From positions 1,724,001 to 1,788,000 of the forward strand of contig NZ_CP102268.1 of the NCBI RefSeq assembly GCF_025148285.1: DNA of 64,000 nt. The letters are read 5' to 3'. The DNA comes from Marvinbryantia formatexigens DSM 14469. GTDB lineage: Bacteria > Bacillota > Clostridia > Lachnospirales > Lachnospiraceae. This document shows, piece by piece, positions 54,482 through 63,341 of the stretch. The notes beneath the pieces were generated by a model. It was not told where the DNA came from. It was given only the letters and a program-made list of their open reading frames with translations, and searched no databases. Positions within the stretch are counted from its first letter, which is position 1. The number at the start of each line of letters is the position of its first letter. The position numbers and the translations under genes were made by a program.

Positions 54482-55786
54482 TCACGGACACATTTCATTC
54501 AGGAAATGATACCAGTAGCCTTCCGGCTCTGCACATCCGGCGCCCGCCGCGCACATTTCTCCATTTCCAGTCTGTCCCGCCGCGCTTTCCCCGTACATTT
54601 TCCAGTTTCCATTCCTCCCAGCCGCGCCCGCCGCATGCATTTCCTCATCCCCGGTCTGTCCCGCCGCCGGCGCATTTTCTGCCGTCTGCCAGATTGCTTC
54701 TTTATAATAAGGAAAACCGTACATTCTGGCAAGGTGCTTCTCCTGCATGTCGTGAAAGCATCCCGGCACCGCCAGAACAAAGCGCCCATCCGCATGACAG
54801 CCCAGCATCAGGTGATGATACTGCGAATACGCCTGCCGCAGATACGTATTTTTCCCATACTGCCATTCCTCTTTTGGCAGAAAGGAAATATCCTTCGGCG
54901 CGATGCGGATACATTGTGTGATTTCTTCATCCGCAAACGGATAAATCCGCGGATAATGCAGCAGAAAATTCTGCCAGCGTTCCGCAAGCGCGCCCGTCCG
55001 CCTCCGCACGGCAGATGCTCTTCTGTCCGCATCCTCCACAGCAGACGCTCTTACATTCGCGTTTTCCATCGGATTCCCATTCCTGCTCCCTGCAGGCTGC
55101 ACAGCCTGTGTCTGCAGCTCCCCGGCTTCCACGGCCGCATCCTGACCCACCTGCTGCCCTGCCTGTGCCAAGTCTCTCCGTGCAGCATCTTCCTGTACAT
55201 GGTCAGCCCGTTCAACATCTTCCTGTATATGGTCAGCCCGTTCAGCATCTTCCCGCTGTCCCTGCGTGACCGTGTCCGGCTCCGCCCGATTCTCCGGCAC
55301 TTCTTCCGGCTGCGTTTCCTCCTGTCCATTTTCTGCCGCTGACGGCGCTTCCTCCTTCGCCGCGCCCGCCTGCATTTCCTTTTCCGGGGCAGTATCCGGC
55401 TCCCGGTCCGTAAACTGCTCCACCGACACCGGCTCATCATCCCAGATCGTTATGTAATTTTCATTCCCGCCTCTCAGCCAGATTCCGCGCAGCTCCCCGG
55501 CAGTATACGCCGAACCGCCGATATGCGCCGCCTGACTGGTTGTCTGGAAATCATATGCATGATTTTTGCAGCCCACGCTGCCGAGCAGGATGCCGTAAAC
55601 GCTTCCCTGCTTTCTCACAAATCCATATACCTGCAGCTCCCTGCCGTCCCCCGCACCCGGCTGCAGATGCATCCGGAGCCGGAAAACACCGCTGCGTATT
55701 TCCACCTTTGCGTAGCCGCAGTTATTCTGCCTCCGTCCTCTCTGATATTCATAAATATAGGATATAAAACGACGATATTCTGACAC
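54482..55786 (-). CDS. DUF6128-like protein of unknown function
   Basis: 434 residues with the start taken as the GTG at 55786: GGAG lies 7 nt upstream and the product then begins MSEYRRFISYIYEYQRG. The N-terminal 115 residues look like a compact beta-rich domain (family often annotated DUF6128; from memory, unverified). A long acidic, low-complexity linker follows (about 125-260) with tandem copies of ERADHIQED-like repeats (27-bp DNA units near 55200-55260). The C-terminal part is a second conserved-looking block (HYPRIYPFADEEITQCIRIAPKDISFLP) then more low-complexity repeats (AAGQTGNGEM). Downstream of glgB by 127 bp. I do not know its function. Confidence 0.65.
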   Translation of the reverse strand: MSEYRRFISYIYEYQRGRRQNNCGYAKVEIRSGVFRLRMHLQPGAGDGRELQVYGFVRKQGSVYGILLGSVGCKNHAYDFQTTSQAAHIGGSAYTAGELRGIWLRGGNENYITIWDDEPVSVEQFTDREPDTAPEKEMQAGAAKEEAPSAAENGQEETQPEEVPENRAEPDTVTQGQREDAERADHIQEDVERADHVQEDAARRDLAQAGQQVGQDAAVEAGELQTQAVQPAGSRNGNPMENANVRASAVEDADRRASAVRRRTGALAERWQNFLLHYPRIYPFADEEITQCIRIAPKDISFLPKEEWQYGKNTYLRQAYSQYHHLMLGCHADGRFVLAVPGCFHDMQEKHLARMYGFPYYKEAIWQTAENAPAAGQTGDEEMHAAGAAGRNGNWKMYGESAAGQTGNGEMCAAGAGCAEPEGYWYHFLNEMCP

Positions 55787-55913
55787 GTACCTACTCCACG
55801 TTTCCGTTTTCATAAGTATATGCCAGAATATCGTTTTCATGTCATATTCAAGTCAGCAGTTTCCCGGATTTCTGATATCCGCCAGACAGCCGGACGCCTG
55901 CTCATATCACTTT

Positions 55914-58046
55914 TTATTTTGTCTTTTTTGTGTGCGTTCCAAACGCCGTGTCCTTATGTTCTGCGCCCTTGCGCCCTGCCGCTCCGGAAGCTGCTGTTTT
56001 ATGTTCTGCGCCTTTGCGCTCCGTCGCTCCAGAAGCTGCTGCTTTATGTTCCACACCTTTGCGCTCTGCCGCTTTTGTTTCCGTGCTCTTGCGTTCCTCC
56101 GGTTTGCGCTCTGCATACTTAAATACCGTAACGCCATAGGGCGGCAAATCGTATTCCAGATAATACGGCTGTCCGTCGCAGTCGCCCTTCACCGCCTTCA
56201 GCGTAGCCGGAACTTCGTGTCCGTTTCCTCCGAACCGTGTCTCATCGCCATTCAGAATCAGCTTATAGCTTCCCGACTGCGGAACGCCTACGCGGTATTC
56301 CTTTCTCTCCACCGGCGTAAAGCTGATGACAAACAGCAGATTGCTCTTTCTGTCCGCGGAATGACGGATAAAGCTGAAAATGCTCCGGCTGAAATCATCC
56401 GCGTTAATCCACTCAAAGCCCTCCCAGGAATGGTCCAGCGTATACATCGCCGGGTCCTCTTTATACAGATGCAGCAATGTTTTTACGTACTCCTTCAGCT
56501 GGCTGTGCTTTGCCTCTCCCAGCAGATACCAGTCAAGCTCTCTCGCCTCGCTCCACTCCTGGAACTGCGCAAACTCCTGTCCCATAAAAAGAAGCTTCTT
56601 GCCCGGATGCGCAAACATATAGGCGTACCCCGCCCTGAGGTTTGCAAACTTATCGTCGTAAAGTCCCGGCATCTTATTAATCATAGAGCATTTCAGATGC
56701 ACGACCTCATCGTGAGAGAGCACCAGAATGAACCGCTCCGAAAACGCGTACGTCATGGAAAACGTCATTTTATTGTGATTATAGCTGCGGAAATACGGGT
56801 CGAGCTTCATATAATCAAGGAAATCATGCATCCAGCCCATGTTCCACTTCATACTGAATCCAAGTCCGCCCTCCTCCGGCGCCCCTGTCACCTGCGGCCA
56901 CGCTGTCGACTCCTCGGCAATCATCATCGCACCCGGATTTCTCTTCTGGACGATACTGTTCAGGTGACGGAAAAACTCAATCGCCTCCAGATTTTTGTTT
57001 TCCCCGTATTTATTGGGCACCCACTGACCTGCGGAGCGTCCGTAGTCCAGATACAGCATGGAAGCCACGGCGTCCACGCGCAGTCCATCAATGTGGAAAT
57101 GCTCCACCCAGAAAAGCGCATTGGCAATCAGGAAATTGCGCACCTCATTTTTTCCAAAGTCAAATACTTTGGTGCCCCAGTCCGGATGGTCGCCCTTTCT
57201 GGGATCCGCATATTCAAAGAGAGGCTGTCCGTCAAATTCCGCAAGACCGCACGCATCCTTCGGGAAATGCGCCGGTACCCAGTCAAGAATGACCCCTATG
57301 CCGTTCTGGTGAAAATAATCCACCATGTACGCGAAGTCCTCCGGCGTCCCGTAGCGCGACGTCGGCGCATAATAGCCCGTCACCTGGTATCCCCAGGAGC
57401 CGTCAAACGGGTGCTCGGCAATGCCCATCAGCTCAACATGGGTATAGCCCATGTCCTTCACATAATCTGTGATGCGCTCCGCAAACTCACGATAATTATA
57501 GAAGCCCTCCGGATTTTCATCTGTCGGCGCATGCTTCATCCAGGAACCAGGATGCACCTCATAAATCGACATCGGCATCGTATCGAGGTCCTGCTGTCTG
57601 CGCTTTTCCTCCCAGCTTTCGTCGTTCCATTCCAGATTGAAAATATCTGCCACCTTCGATGCCGTTCCCGGACGCAGCTCCGCATGGTTTCCAAACGGGT
57701 CCGCCTTGTAAAGCCTCCGCCCGTCATGTGTGCAAATCAGATATTTGTACAGGTCTCCCACCTGCATTCCTTCCACAAACAGCTCATAAATGCCAAGCGG
57801 CTCCAGACGCTTCATCTCGTAATCCGGCGTCTCTATCCATTCGCAGAAATCACCGGTCAGATACACCTTCGCCGCATGCGGCGCCCACACCGCAAAGTGC
57901 ACACCCTTTTTCCCGTCGATTACCGCCGGGTGCGCGCCAAGCTTTTTGTAGATATCGTAATGTGTTCCCTGCCCGAACAGATACTGGTCGAGCTCTCCAA
58001 TGCGGATATCCCACTGATTTGTTTCCTTCTCATTTGCCGTTTTCAT
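55914..58046 (-). CDS. glgB: 1,4-alpha-glucan branching enzyme
   Basis: Makes alpha-1,6 branches in glycogen. 710 residues: CBM48 domain (about 30-120), GH13 barrel and C-terminal beta domain. Catalytic region blocks: DGLRVDAVASMLYLDYGR (nucleophile aspartate), AEESTAWP (acid/base glutamate) and LSHDEVVH (third aspartate). The last 50 residues are an unusual Lys/Glu/Ala-rich tail built of repeats (AAERKGVEHKAAASGA, TERKGAEHKTAASGA, AGRKGAEHKDTA) with no place in the enzyme fold. Ribosome site AAGGAGAAG. It follows an alpha-amylase-like gene by 29 bp. Confidence 0.95.
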   Translation of the reverse strand: MKTANEKETNQWDIRIGELDQYLFGQGTHYDIYKKLGAHPAVIDGKKGVHFAVWAPHAAKVYLTGDFCEWIETPDYEMKRLEPLGIYELFVEGMQVGDLYKYLICTHDGRRLYKADPFGNHAELRPGTASKVADIFNLEWNDESWEEKRRQQDLDTMPMSIYEVHPGSWMKHAPTDENPEGFYNYREFAERITDYVKDMGYTHVELMGIAEHPFDGSWGYQVTGYYAPTSRYGTPEDFAYMVDYFHQNGIGVILDWVPAHFPKDACGLAEFDGQPLFEYADPRKGDHPDWGTKVFDFGKNEVRNFLIANALFWVEHFHIDGLRVDAVASMLYLDYGRSAGQWVPNKYGENKNLEAIEFFRHLNSIVQKRNPGAMMIAEESTAWPQVTGAPEEGGLGFSMKWNMGWMHDFLDYMKLDPYFRSYNHNKMTFSMTYAFSERFILVLSHDEVVHLKCSMINKMPGLYDDKFANLRAGYAYMFAHPGKKLLFMGQEFAQFQEWSEARELDWYLLGEAKHSQLKEYVKTLLHLYKEDPAMYTLDHSWEGFEWINADDFSRSIFSFIRHSADRKSNLLFVISFTPVERKEYRVGVPQSGSYKLILNGDETRFGGNGHEVPATLKAVKGDCDGQPYYLEYDLPPYGVTVFKYAERKPEERKSTETKAAERKGVEHKAAASGATERKGAEHKTAASGAAGRKGAEHKDTAFGTHTKKTK

Positions 58047-58075
58047 ACTCTTCTCCTTGCTTTTTCACTTATTTA

Positions 58076-59446
58076 TTATTTGGCAGCCTCTTTATTTCCG
58101 ACAATATAAATTGCCGCTCTGCCTGGCTGTACCTCCGTACGGATTTTTCCGTTCTCCACCGGCTTTTCCTCCCCGCTCAGATAATCTGTCACAGTCTCTG
58201 CCGCAACCGGAACCGGGACCTCCATGTACGCCGGAGCCTCATCGTTGTTTGCTGCCACAATCACCGCCTGGTCGTCCAGAATTCTCGCATACGCATACTG
58301 GCGGGTGGTCAGCAGCAGCTCGCGGTACCTTCCGTCCACAAGCACCTCATTTTCCTTTTTCAGCCTGCCCAGCATACGGATATACTCCGTCAGCTCCGGA
58401 TGCTGATTGTTTTCCAGACACTCCTTCACAAGCAGGCGCGGGCGCATCGGGTCGTCGTTCGGTCCTTCCTTTCTGCCCTCCACACCGAATTCACTTCCAT
58501 AATAAATGGACGGGATGCCCGGCAGCGTGTACAGCAGCGTATATACCGAAAAAATATGTGACTTATTATTCAGCTTCGACATGATGCGGTCCACATCGTG
58601 ATTGTCCACGAAGGAATACAGCTTCCTTCCGCGGTAAATGCCGCCGTTCTCATCGAACTCGCGCCGTATGGTATGCGCTATCTCAAAATAGTTGTGGTCG
58701 TTGTGCCCCGAATACAGTCCCTTGTGAAGCTCATAATTGGTGACAGAATGCAGCACGTCATCATTTGCCCAGCGCGCGTAATCGCCGTGAATGACCTCTC
58801 CCATCAGCCAGAAATCTTCCTTTTCCTGCGCCGTCATCCAACGCATTTCCTTCATAAAATCAAAGTCCAGACAGTCCGCACAGTCCAGCCGGATGCCATC
58901 GATGTCAAATTCATGAATCCAGAAGCGGATGACATCAAACAGATAATCCTTTACCGCTCTCTCATAAAGATTCAGATTGACAAGCTCGTAGCAGTTGCGC
59001 CACGCTTCGTAGCCGAAACCATCATTATAGTGCGTATTCCAGCCGAAATTAATGCCCTTGTACCAGCAGCAGTACGGGGAGTTTTCCCGGTTTTTCTGAA
59101 TGTCCCGGAATGCAAAAAATTCTCTTCCCGTATGATTAAACACGCCGTCCACCACGATGCGGATGCCCAGCGCGTGAGCCTTTTTCACAAACTGCTTAAA
59201 ATCTTCATTGTCTCCCAGACGCCGGTCCACCATGCGGTAATCCCTGGTGTCGTAGCCGTGCGACGTGGATTCAAACAGCGGACCGATATAAATCGCCGTG
59301 CAGCCGATGTCCTGCAGATGCGGCAGCCATTCCTCCAGCTCGTCAAAACGATGCGTCACTTCCTCCTGCGTGTTGTATTTCGGCGCGCCCGTCATGCCGA
59401 GCGGATACATATGATAAAATACTGCTTTTTCATACCACTTACTCAT
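58076..59446 (-). CDS. GH13 alpha-amylase-family enzyme, cytoplasmic
   Basis: 456 residues, no signal peptide. (Beta/alpha)8 barrel motifs: VVDGVFNHTG, FDIDGIRLDCADCLDF (nucleophile aspartate), LMGEVIHG (glutamate) and FVDNHDVDR (third aspartate); a C-terminal beta domain follows. Most like neopullulanase/maltogenic or cyclomaltodextrinase types, but substrate is not certain. The ATG at 59446 is 11 nt after GGAGG; the in-frame TTG 9 bp upstream is less likely. It is between the TetR gene (30 bp) and glgB (29 bp), suggesting a glycogen or maltodextrin role. Confidence 0.9.
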   Translation of the reverse strand: MSKWYEKAVFYHMYPLGMTGAPKYNTQEEVTHRFDELEEWLPHLQDIGCTAIYIGPLFESTSHGYDTRDYRMVDRRLGDNEDFKQFVKKAHALGIRIVVDGVFNHTGREFFAFRDIQKNRENSPYCCWYKGINFGWNTHYNDGFGYEAWRNCYELVNLNLYERAVKDYLFDVIRFWIHEFDIDGIRLDCADCLDFDFMKEMRWMTAQEKEDFWLMGEVIHGDYARWANDDVLHSVTNYELHKGLYSGHNDHNYFEIAHTIRREFDENGGIYRGRKLYSFVDNHDVDRIMSKLNNKSHIFSVYTLLYTLPGIPSIYYGSEFGVEGRKEGPNDDPMRPRLLVKECLENNQHPELTEYIRMLGRLKKENEVLVDGRYRELLLTTRQYAYARILDDQAVIVAANNDEAPAYMEVPVPVAAETVTDYLSGEEKPVENGKIRTEVQPGRAAIYIVGNKEAAK

Positions 59447-59476
59447 TTCCGTCAAAACCTCCAGATGTTTTTTATA

Positions 59477-60058
59477 TCACGAATTGATGCCGTGCATAAA
59501 CTGATGTATCAGACTGCGCTTCGTCTCTTCACTCACTTGAACGCCCAGATCCGACGCCTCTTTCTTTCCCATATACAGAATATAGTGATTAAAAAGTCCC
59601 AGAAATCCCAGCGCAAACTGCTCCTGCCTGCCGTTCATGTTTCCCAGAACCGGCGCCGCCTCATCAAAAAGCTGGACGGCAAGACAGTGTATCCGGTTTA
59701 TATACGGCTGCACCGCGCGATAGCTCTCATTTTCCCTTGCGGAATAGGACAGGGACATCATCAGCAGATATGCCCGGTAATTCGCATTGGCGCAATCCAG
59801 CATAACCGTGGCAAAGCCGTACAGAGACTGCTCCACATTCGTGTGGAAATGCGCCACCTGCGAGAGCTTGTCCACAAATCCGCCGAGCTCCTGTTCAAGC
59901 AGCGTCTCCAGCAGACCATACTTACTTCCAAAATAGTGATACATGGTCGGCTTTGTGACGCCTGCTCTCTGGCAGATTTCCTGAATGCCGACCGCATCAT
60001 ACCCCCTCTGATAAAACAGGTCCAGGGCACATGCCAAAATCCGTTCTCTGTTATCCAT
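59477..60058 (-). CDS. TetR-family transcriptional regulator
   Basis: 193 residues. The N-terminal helix-turn-helix is RERILACALDLFYQRGYDAVGIQEICQRAGVTKPTMYHYFGSKYGLLETLL, typical of TetR proteins; the C-terminal part would bind an effector. It is the first gene of an apparent operon with a GH13 enzyme and glgB. Its promoter carries a perfect 9-bp-arm palindrome, so it is probably autoregulated. Confidence 0.95.
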   Translation of the reverse strand: MDNRERILACALDLFYQRGYDAVGIQEICQRAGVTKPTMYHYFGSKYGLLETLLEQELGGFVDKLSQVAHFHTNVEQSLYGFATVMLDCANANYRAYLLMMSLSYSARENESYRAVQPYINRIHCLAVQLFDEAAPVLGNMNGRQEQFALGFLGLFNHYILYMGKKEASDLGVQVSEETKRSLIHQFMHGINS

Positions 60059-60125
60059 AATCCTGCCTTTCTGATATGCCCTATTCTTTGCGGGTTTATA
60101 CAGTTCTCTATCTCACTTCTTTCTC

Positions 60126-60154
60126 AGTATACCGAACGGTATACTATTTGTCAA
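60126..60154 (-). promoter_or_regulatory. Promoter and operator of the TetR-GH13-glgB operon
   Basis: TTGACA (60154-60149), exactly 17 bp, TATACT (60131-60126) on the minus strand. A palindrome AGTATACCG-AA-CGGTATACT at 60126-60145 covers the -10 and most of the spacer, so bound repressor would block RNA polymerase. Confidence 0.88.
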
Positions 60155-60164
60155 GCATAAGCAG

Positions 60165-60199
60165 CAAAAAACCATGCGCCCAATTCCGGGACACATGGT
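60165..60199 (-). terminator. Terminator after the TPR-AAA gene
   Basis: On the minus strand ACCATGTG (60199-60192) pairs with CGCATGGT (60178-60171), with an inner CCC/GGG pair, then six T residues (60170-60165). It separates the AAA gene from the TetR operon. Confidence 0.8.
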
Positions 60200-60216
60200 T
60201 CTTATCCATTTTACTT

Positions 60217-60275
60217 TATGATGCCTGCAGATTGCGACGTGCAGCCAGTCTTTCAAGGTTGCGTGCCGCGCACTT
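60217..60275. repeat. Degenerate copy of the TATGATGCC repeat
   Basis: Starts TATGATGCCTGCAGATTG and has an ACGTGC block, matching the left end of the 41319-41542 element (TATGATGCCTACGGATTG, then GCGTGC). The right end GGGCATTATTTTA is a decayed match to GGCATCATA. It lies just after the stop of the TPR-AAA gene. Confidence 0.5.
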
Positions 60276-60282
60276 CTGGGCA

Positions 60283-62787
60283 TTATTTTATTTTTTTAAA
60301 GTTCTTTCCTTTGAGGATTACGCGGTCGTTTTCATCGAAGCGCTTTCCGGAAATGCTGGAGGTCAGCTTGCCGATGCCGAAGCGGTTGGCATGTTTTATC
60401 GCCTTATCCATAATTTCCTTAACGTCCAGGACCGCCACCGGCTGTTCCGGAGACTGAATCGCGCCGATACACTCGTACAGCGCATCCACCGCGGATACAT
60501 CCAGCGAGCATCCATTCTCAAACGCATAGTATTCGCCGAAGTCAACCAGCTCGTCGTTCGTCAGCATCGGAACATTCAGCGTCACGTTGAATTTTTCCGC
60601 GAACGCCGGATTGCGCGCCAGTAAATCCTGCAGATATCTGCGCTCGTCCTCCAGGACGATTACCAGACTGTCCGTCTTAAAGTCCATCGCCATAGAAAGC
60701 TGCGATACCGCCTCATCGCTCAGGTCGCCCGCTTCCTCTATAATCAGCACGCCGCCCGCCATTTTGCTGACGGTTGCCGCAATGTCTTTTTTATTGAAGT
60801 CCTCCGCGTAAATCTTTGCCACCTTCACGCTCGGCTGCCCCTTGCAGCGGCTGATGATTTTGGCAAGCGCAATCGCCAGCGTTGTTCTGCCGTTTCCGGC
60901 GTCTCCCACCAGCAGGACATTGCCGCTGGATGAGGTTTTATTGGCAAGCGCACTGCGCATAATCTGGGTGACGGCATCGTTGATCTGCTCATTCATCCCG
61001 CTGATATGCGACCAGAAGCCAATCATGGATTTCTCTTTTTCATCAAGCCCGGATCTGTTATAATCCTCCGGTGCGACCGCCGGCATCGGCTGGCTCTGCG
61101 GTGCGGCTGTCTGTGCCGTTCTCTGCGATTCCGCCTGGCTCTGCGGCGCGGCTGTCTGTGCCGTTCTCTTCGGTTCCGGCCGGCTCTGCGGCGCAGCTGT
61201 CTGTGCAGCTCTCTGCGGTTCCGCCTGGCTCTGCGGCGCGGCTGTCTGTGCCGCTCTCTGCGGCACCGGCTGGCTCTGCGGCGTGGCTGCCTGTGCCGTT
61301 CTCTGCGTTTCCGCCTTCTGCATGGCTGCCGCATAGGAACGGATTGGCGTATCGCCGATTTCCTGCCGGATTTTTCTTGAAATATCAATCGTCGGCGCCG
61401 TCATCGGGTCGACTTTTTCTGTTTTCTTTTCCGCCTGCGCGGTCGTATCTACAACGGTGCGCACCACCGGTCTCGCCGCCGGCTGCGCGCTCTGGTTCAT
61501 TGCGGATGCACTCTGCTGTCCGCCTGCCGTCTCCACAACTGTCCGCACTGACGGCTTTTCTGCCGGACGCGCACTCTGCTGCGACGCTGCCCCGCCCGTC
61601 TGCGGCATCTGTTCCGGCGTCGTCCCGCTCATCTGCGGCATATCCGCCTTCGCTCTGTTTTCCATCTGCGGCGTCTGTACCGGCGCTGTCTGCGCCTCCG
61701 CCTGTACAGCGACATCCCCCGACGGTTCCGTCGTGCCGGTAAGAATATCGTCAATGCTCACCTTCTGCGGCATTTCTTCCTCCTGCTCCGGCTCCTGCAG
61801 ACCTGCAGCTGCCTCATGCACCAGTGTCGGCGCGCTCTCCAGCTCCTCCGTGGAGGACGCCGGGCGGATACCGGACAGGATTTCACGCATACTGTTGGCA
61901 AGCTCGCTCTGCAAATCAATGGTGCTGATATCGTTTACCGGCATTCTCAGCTCCGGCATTTTAAGCTCCGGCGCGGGCTGTTCCGGCTCTGCGGGAATCT
62001 CCGGCATGGACGGCGCCTGCACTGCGGCGGCAATCTGCCTTTCCGTATCCATAATAATGCTGTCTGCGATTGCGTCCTTTTCTGACTTCGGCAGCTCCTT
62101 CGTGATAACCTCATCCAGCGTCGGAACAGCCTTTTCCACTACCTGCTCCTTCGTCTCCATGTCCACGATCTCGCTCGGATTGTCATAAACCGTCTGCTGC
62201 TCCGGCGTGAGCGGCACATACTTCTTTTTCAGCTCCAGCGCCGCCACCACATATTTTCCGTTGTGGAACCACAGCGCCAGGTCGTCACACTCCGCCACAC
62301 ATTTATCAATCATACCTGCCTCGTCGTACAGCTTCGCCAGCTCATACGCCCACTGCTCGGTATACTCCTTGCTCTTCAGCTCCTCCAGAACAGAAATCTG
62401 CTCCTCCAGGGAAGAACCGCGTCCTTTATAAATCTCATACTTCAGAATATATTTGCTGTTATCATTCGGAGAGAGGTTTACATACTCCGTGTAGTATTCC
62501 ACTGCATCGTCAAACTCCTGCGTCTGCACACAGGCTTCCGTCAGACGGTAAAGAATCTGCCTGCTCCCCGGCGAACGGCGGTATGCGCGGTACAAAATTG
62601 CCTTGCTGTCTTCCGCTCTGCCGACCGCCTCATATATCTCACTTATCATGCACAGAGTACGTACACTGCGCACGCGCTTCCATTCTATCGTATCTGCAAT
62701 ATTTGCAGCCCCCTCATAATTTTCCTTCTCTACTAATTTATTAATCTCTTCAAGCTTTGCCTGGTATTCAAACTTGTCCACTTTCAT
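60283..62787 (-). CDS. TPR-like and AAA-ATPase domain protein with Pro/Gln-rich linker
   Basis: 834 residues, start at 62787 (GAGGTGT before ATG). The first 220 residues are helical repeats of the TPR kind (YQAKLEEINKLVEKENYEGAANIADTIE, YRRSPGSRQILYRLTEACVQTQEFDDAVEYYTEYV). A long low-complexity linker (about 230-585) carries five near-identical Ala/Gln/Pro repeats (TAQTAAPQSQ type). The last 245 residues are an AAA-type ATPase: Walker A GDAGNGRTT near 628-636 and Walker B GVLIIEEAG near 679-687. No signal peptide. It resembles a class of clostridial AAA proteins of unknown role; it may recruit partners through the TPR part. Confidence 0.75.
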   Translation of the reverse strand: MKVDKFEYQAKLEEINKLVEKENYEGAANIADTIEWKRVRSVRTLCMISEIYEAVGRAEDSKAILYRAYRRSPGSRQILYRLTEACVQTQEFDDAVEYYTEYVNLSPNDNSKYILKYEIYKGRGSSLEEQISVLEELKSKEYTEQWAYELAKLYDEAGMIDKCVAECDDLALWFHNGKYVVAALELKKKYVPLTPEQQTVYDNPSEIVDMETKEQVVEKAVPTLDEVITKELPKSEKDAIADSIIMDTERQIAAAVQAPSMPEIPAEPEQPAPELKMPELRMPVNDISTIDLQSELANSMREILSGIRPASSTEELESAPTLVHEAAAGLQEPEQEEEMPQKVSIDDILTGTTEPSGDVAVQAEAQTAPVQTPQMENRAKADMPQMSGTTPEQMPQTGGAASQQSARPAEKPSVRTVVETAGGQQSASAMNQSAQPAARPVVRTVVDTTAQAEKKTEKVDPMTAPTIDISRKIRQEIGDTPIRSYAAAMQKAETQRTAQAATPQSQPVPQRAAQTAAPQSQAEPQRAAQTAAPQSRPEPKRTAQTAAPQSQAESQRTAQTAAPQSQPMPAVAPEDYNRSGLDEKEKSMIGFWSHISGMNEQINDAVTQIMRSALANKTSSSGNVLLVGDAGNGRTTLAIALAKIISRCKGQPSVKVAKIYAEDFNKKDIAATVSKMAGGVLIIEEAGDLSDEAVSQLSMAMDFKTDSLVIVLEDERRYLQDLLARNPAFAEKFNVTLNVPMLTNDELVDFGEYYAFENGCSLDVSAVDALYECIGAIQSPEQPVAVLDVKEIMDKAIKHANRFGIGKLTSSISGKRFDENDRVILKGKNFKKIK

Positions 62788-63071
62788 ACACCTCTTATTT
62801 TGTGTTTTCTCCATTATTGCCTGCACAATCTGCAGCTGCAATAATACCTTTTCTTCCCCTCTTTGTAACACCCCAGTGATAAATTTCACATAGTTGTAAT
62901 AATTCTAGCATAACATACCATGCTTGTCAAAGGAAACACCGGGTTTTTCATGTATGTTTTTTCATATATCAGTAACAATTCCGCCATCCGAAAAATAAGT
63001 TTACAAGCTTTCCAGAATATGTTACGATATAATAGATTTATAGCTTTCTGTAAACTATTTAACAAAAACGG

Positions 63072-63262
63072 AAAAGGTGTAGGGAACGCAAGTGAAAAGC
63101 TGCGGCAGCCCGCTCTACTGTGATGATTATGCTCCGGTCAGTATGCCATTGGGAAACTGAGAAGGCGACGGGAGTGAAAGGTCTAAGCCAGGAAACCTGC
63201 CTTTTCTAAGGAAATGCGATTCGGTGGGGAAGCAGCGTAACAAGCAGCAAAAAAAGCTGTGT
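63072..63262 (+). promoter_or_regulatory. Cobalamin (B12) riboswitch
   Basis: The plus strand has AGGGAACGCAAGTGAAAAGC, GCGGCAGCCCGCTCTACTGTGAT and GCCATTGGGAAACTGAGAAGGCG, then the B12 box AAGCCAGGAAACCTGCC at 63185-63201. A weak GCAGC/GCTGT stem with a T-run (63244-63267) may be the expression platform. A -10 TATAAT lies at 63028-63033, without a good -35. The riboswitch ends about 80 bp before the next gene. The stretch 62788-63071 has no gene. Confidence 0.9.
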
Positions 63263-63341
63263 CTTTTTTAATGGGAAGAAAGTTTATCGCTCTTTTTATT
63301 CTTCGCCGTGCATTTCGCACACATTTTCAAGGAGGAAAAAC

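Noticed and set aside
54188-55342. Plus-strand frame through the minisatellite and the DUF6128-like gene
   Set aside because: The repetitive peptide arises from reading the 37-bp units; no ribosome site, and codon pattern fits the opposite strand.
55839-58109. 756-codon plus-strand frame opposite glgB
   Set aside because: Shadow frame of a gene with all catalytic motifs; composition is rich in Arg and His.
58598-60160. 520-codon plus-strand frame opposite the GH13 and TetR genes
   Set aside because: It crosses two real genes and the TetR promoter, with no recognisable domain.
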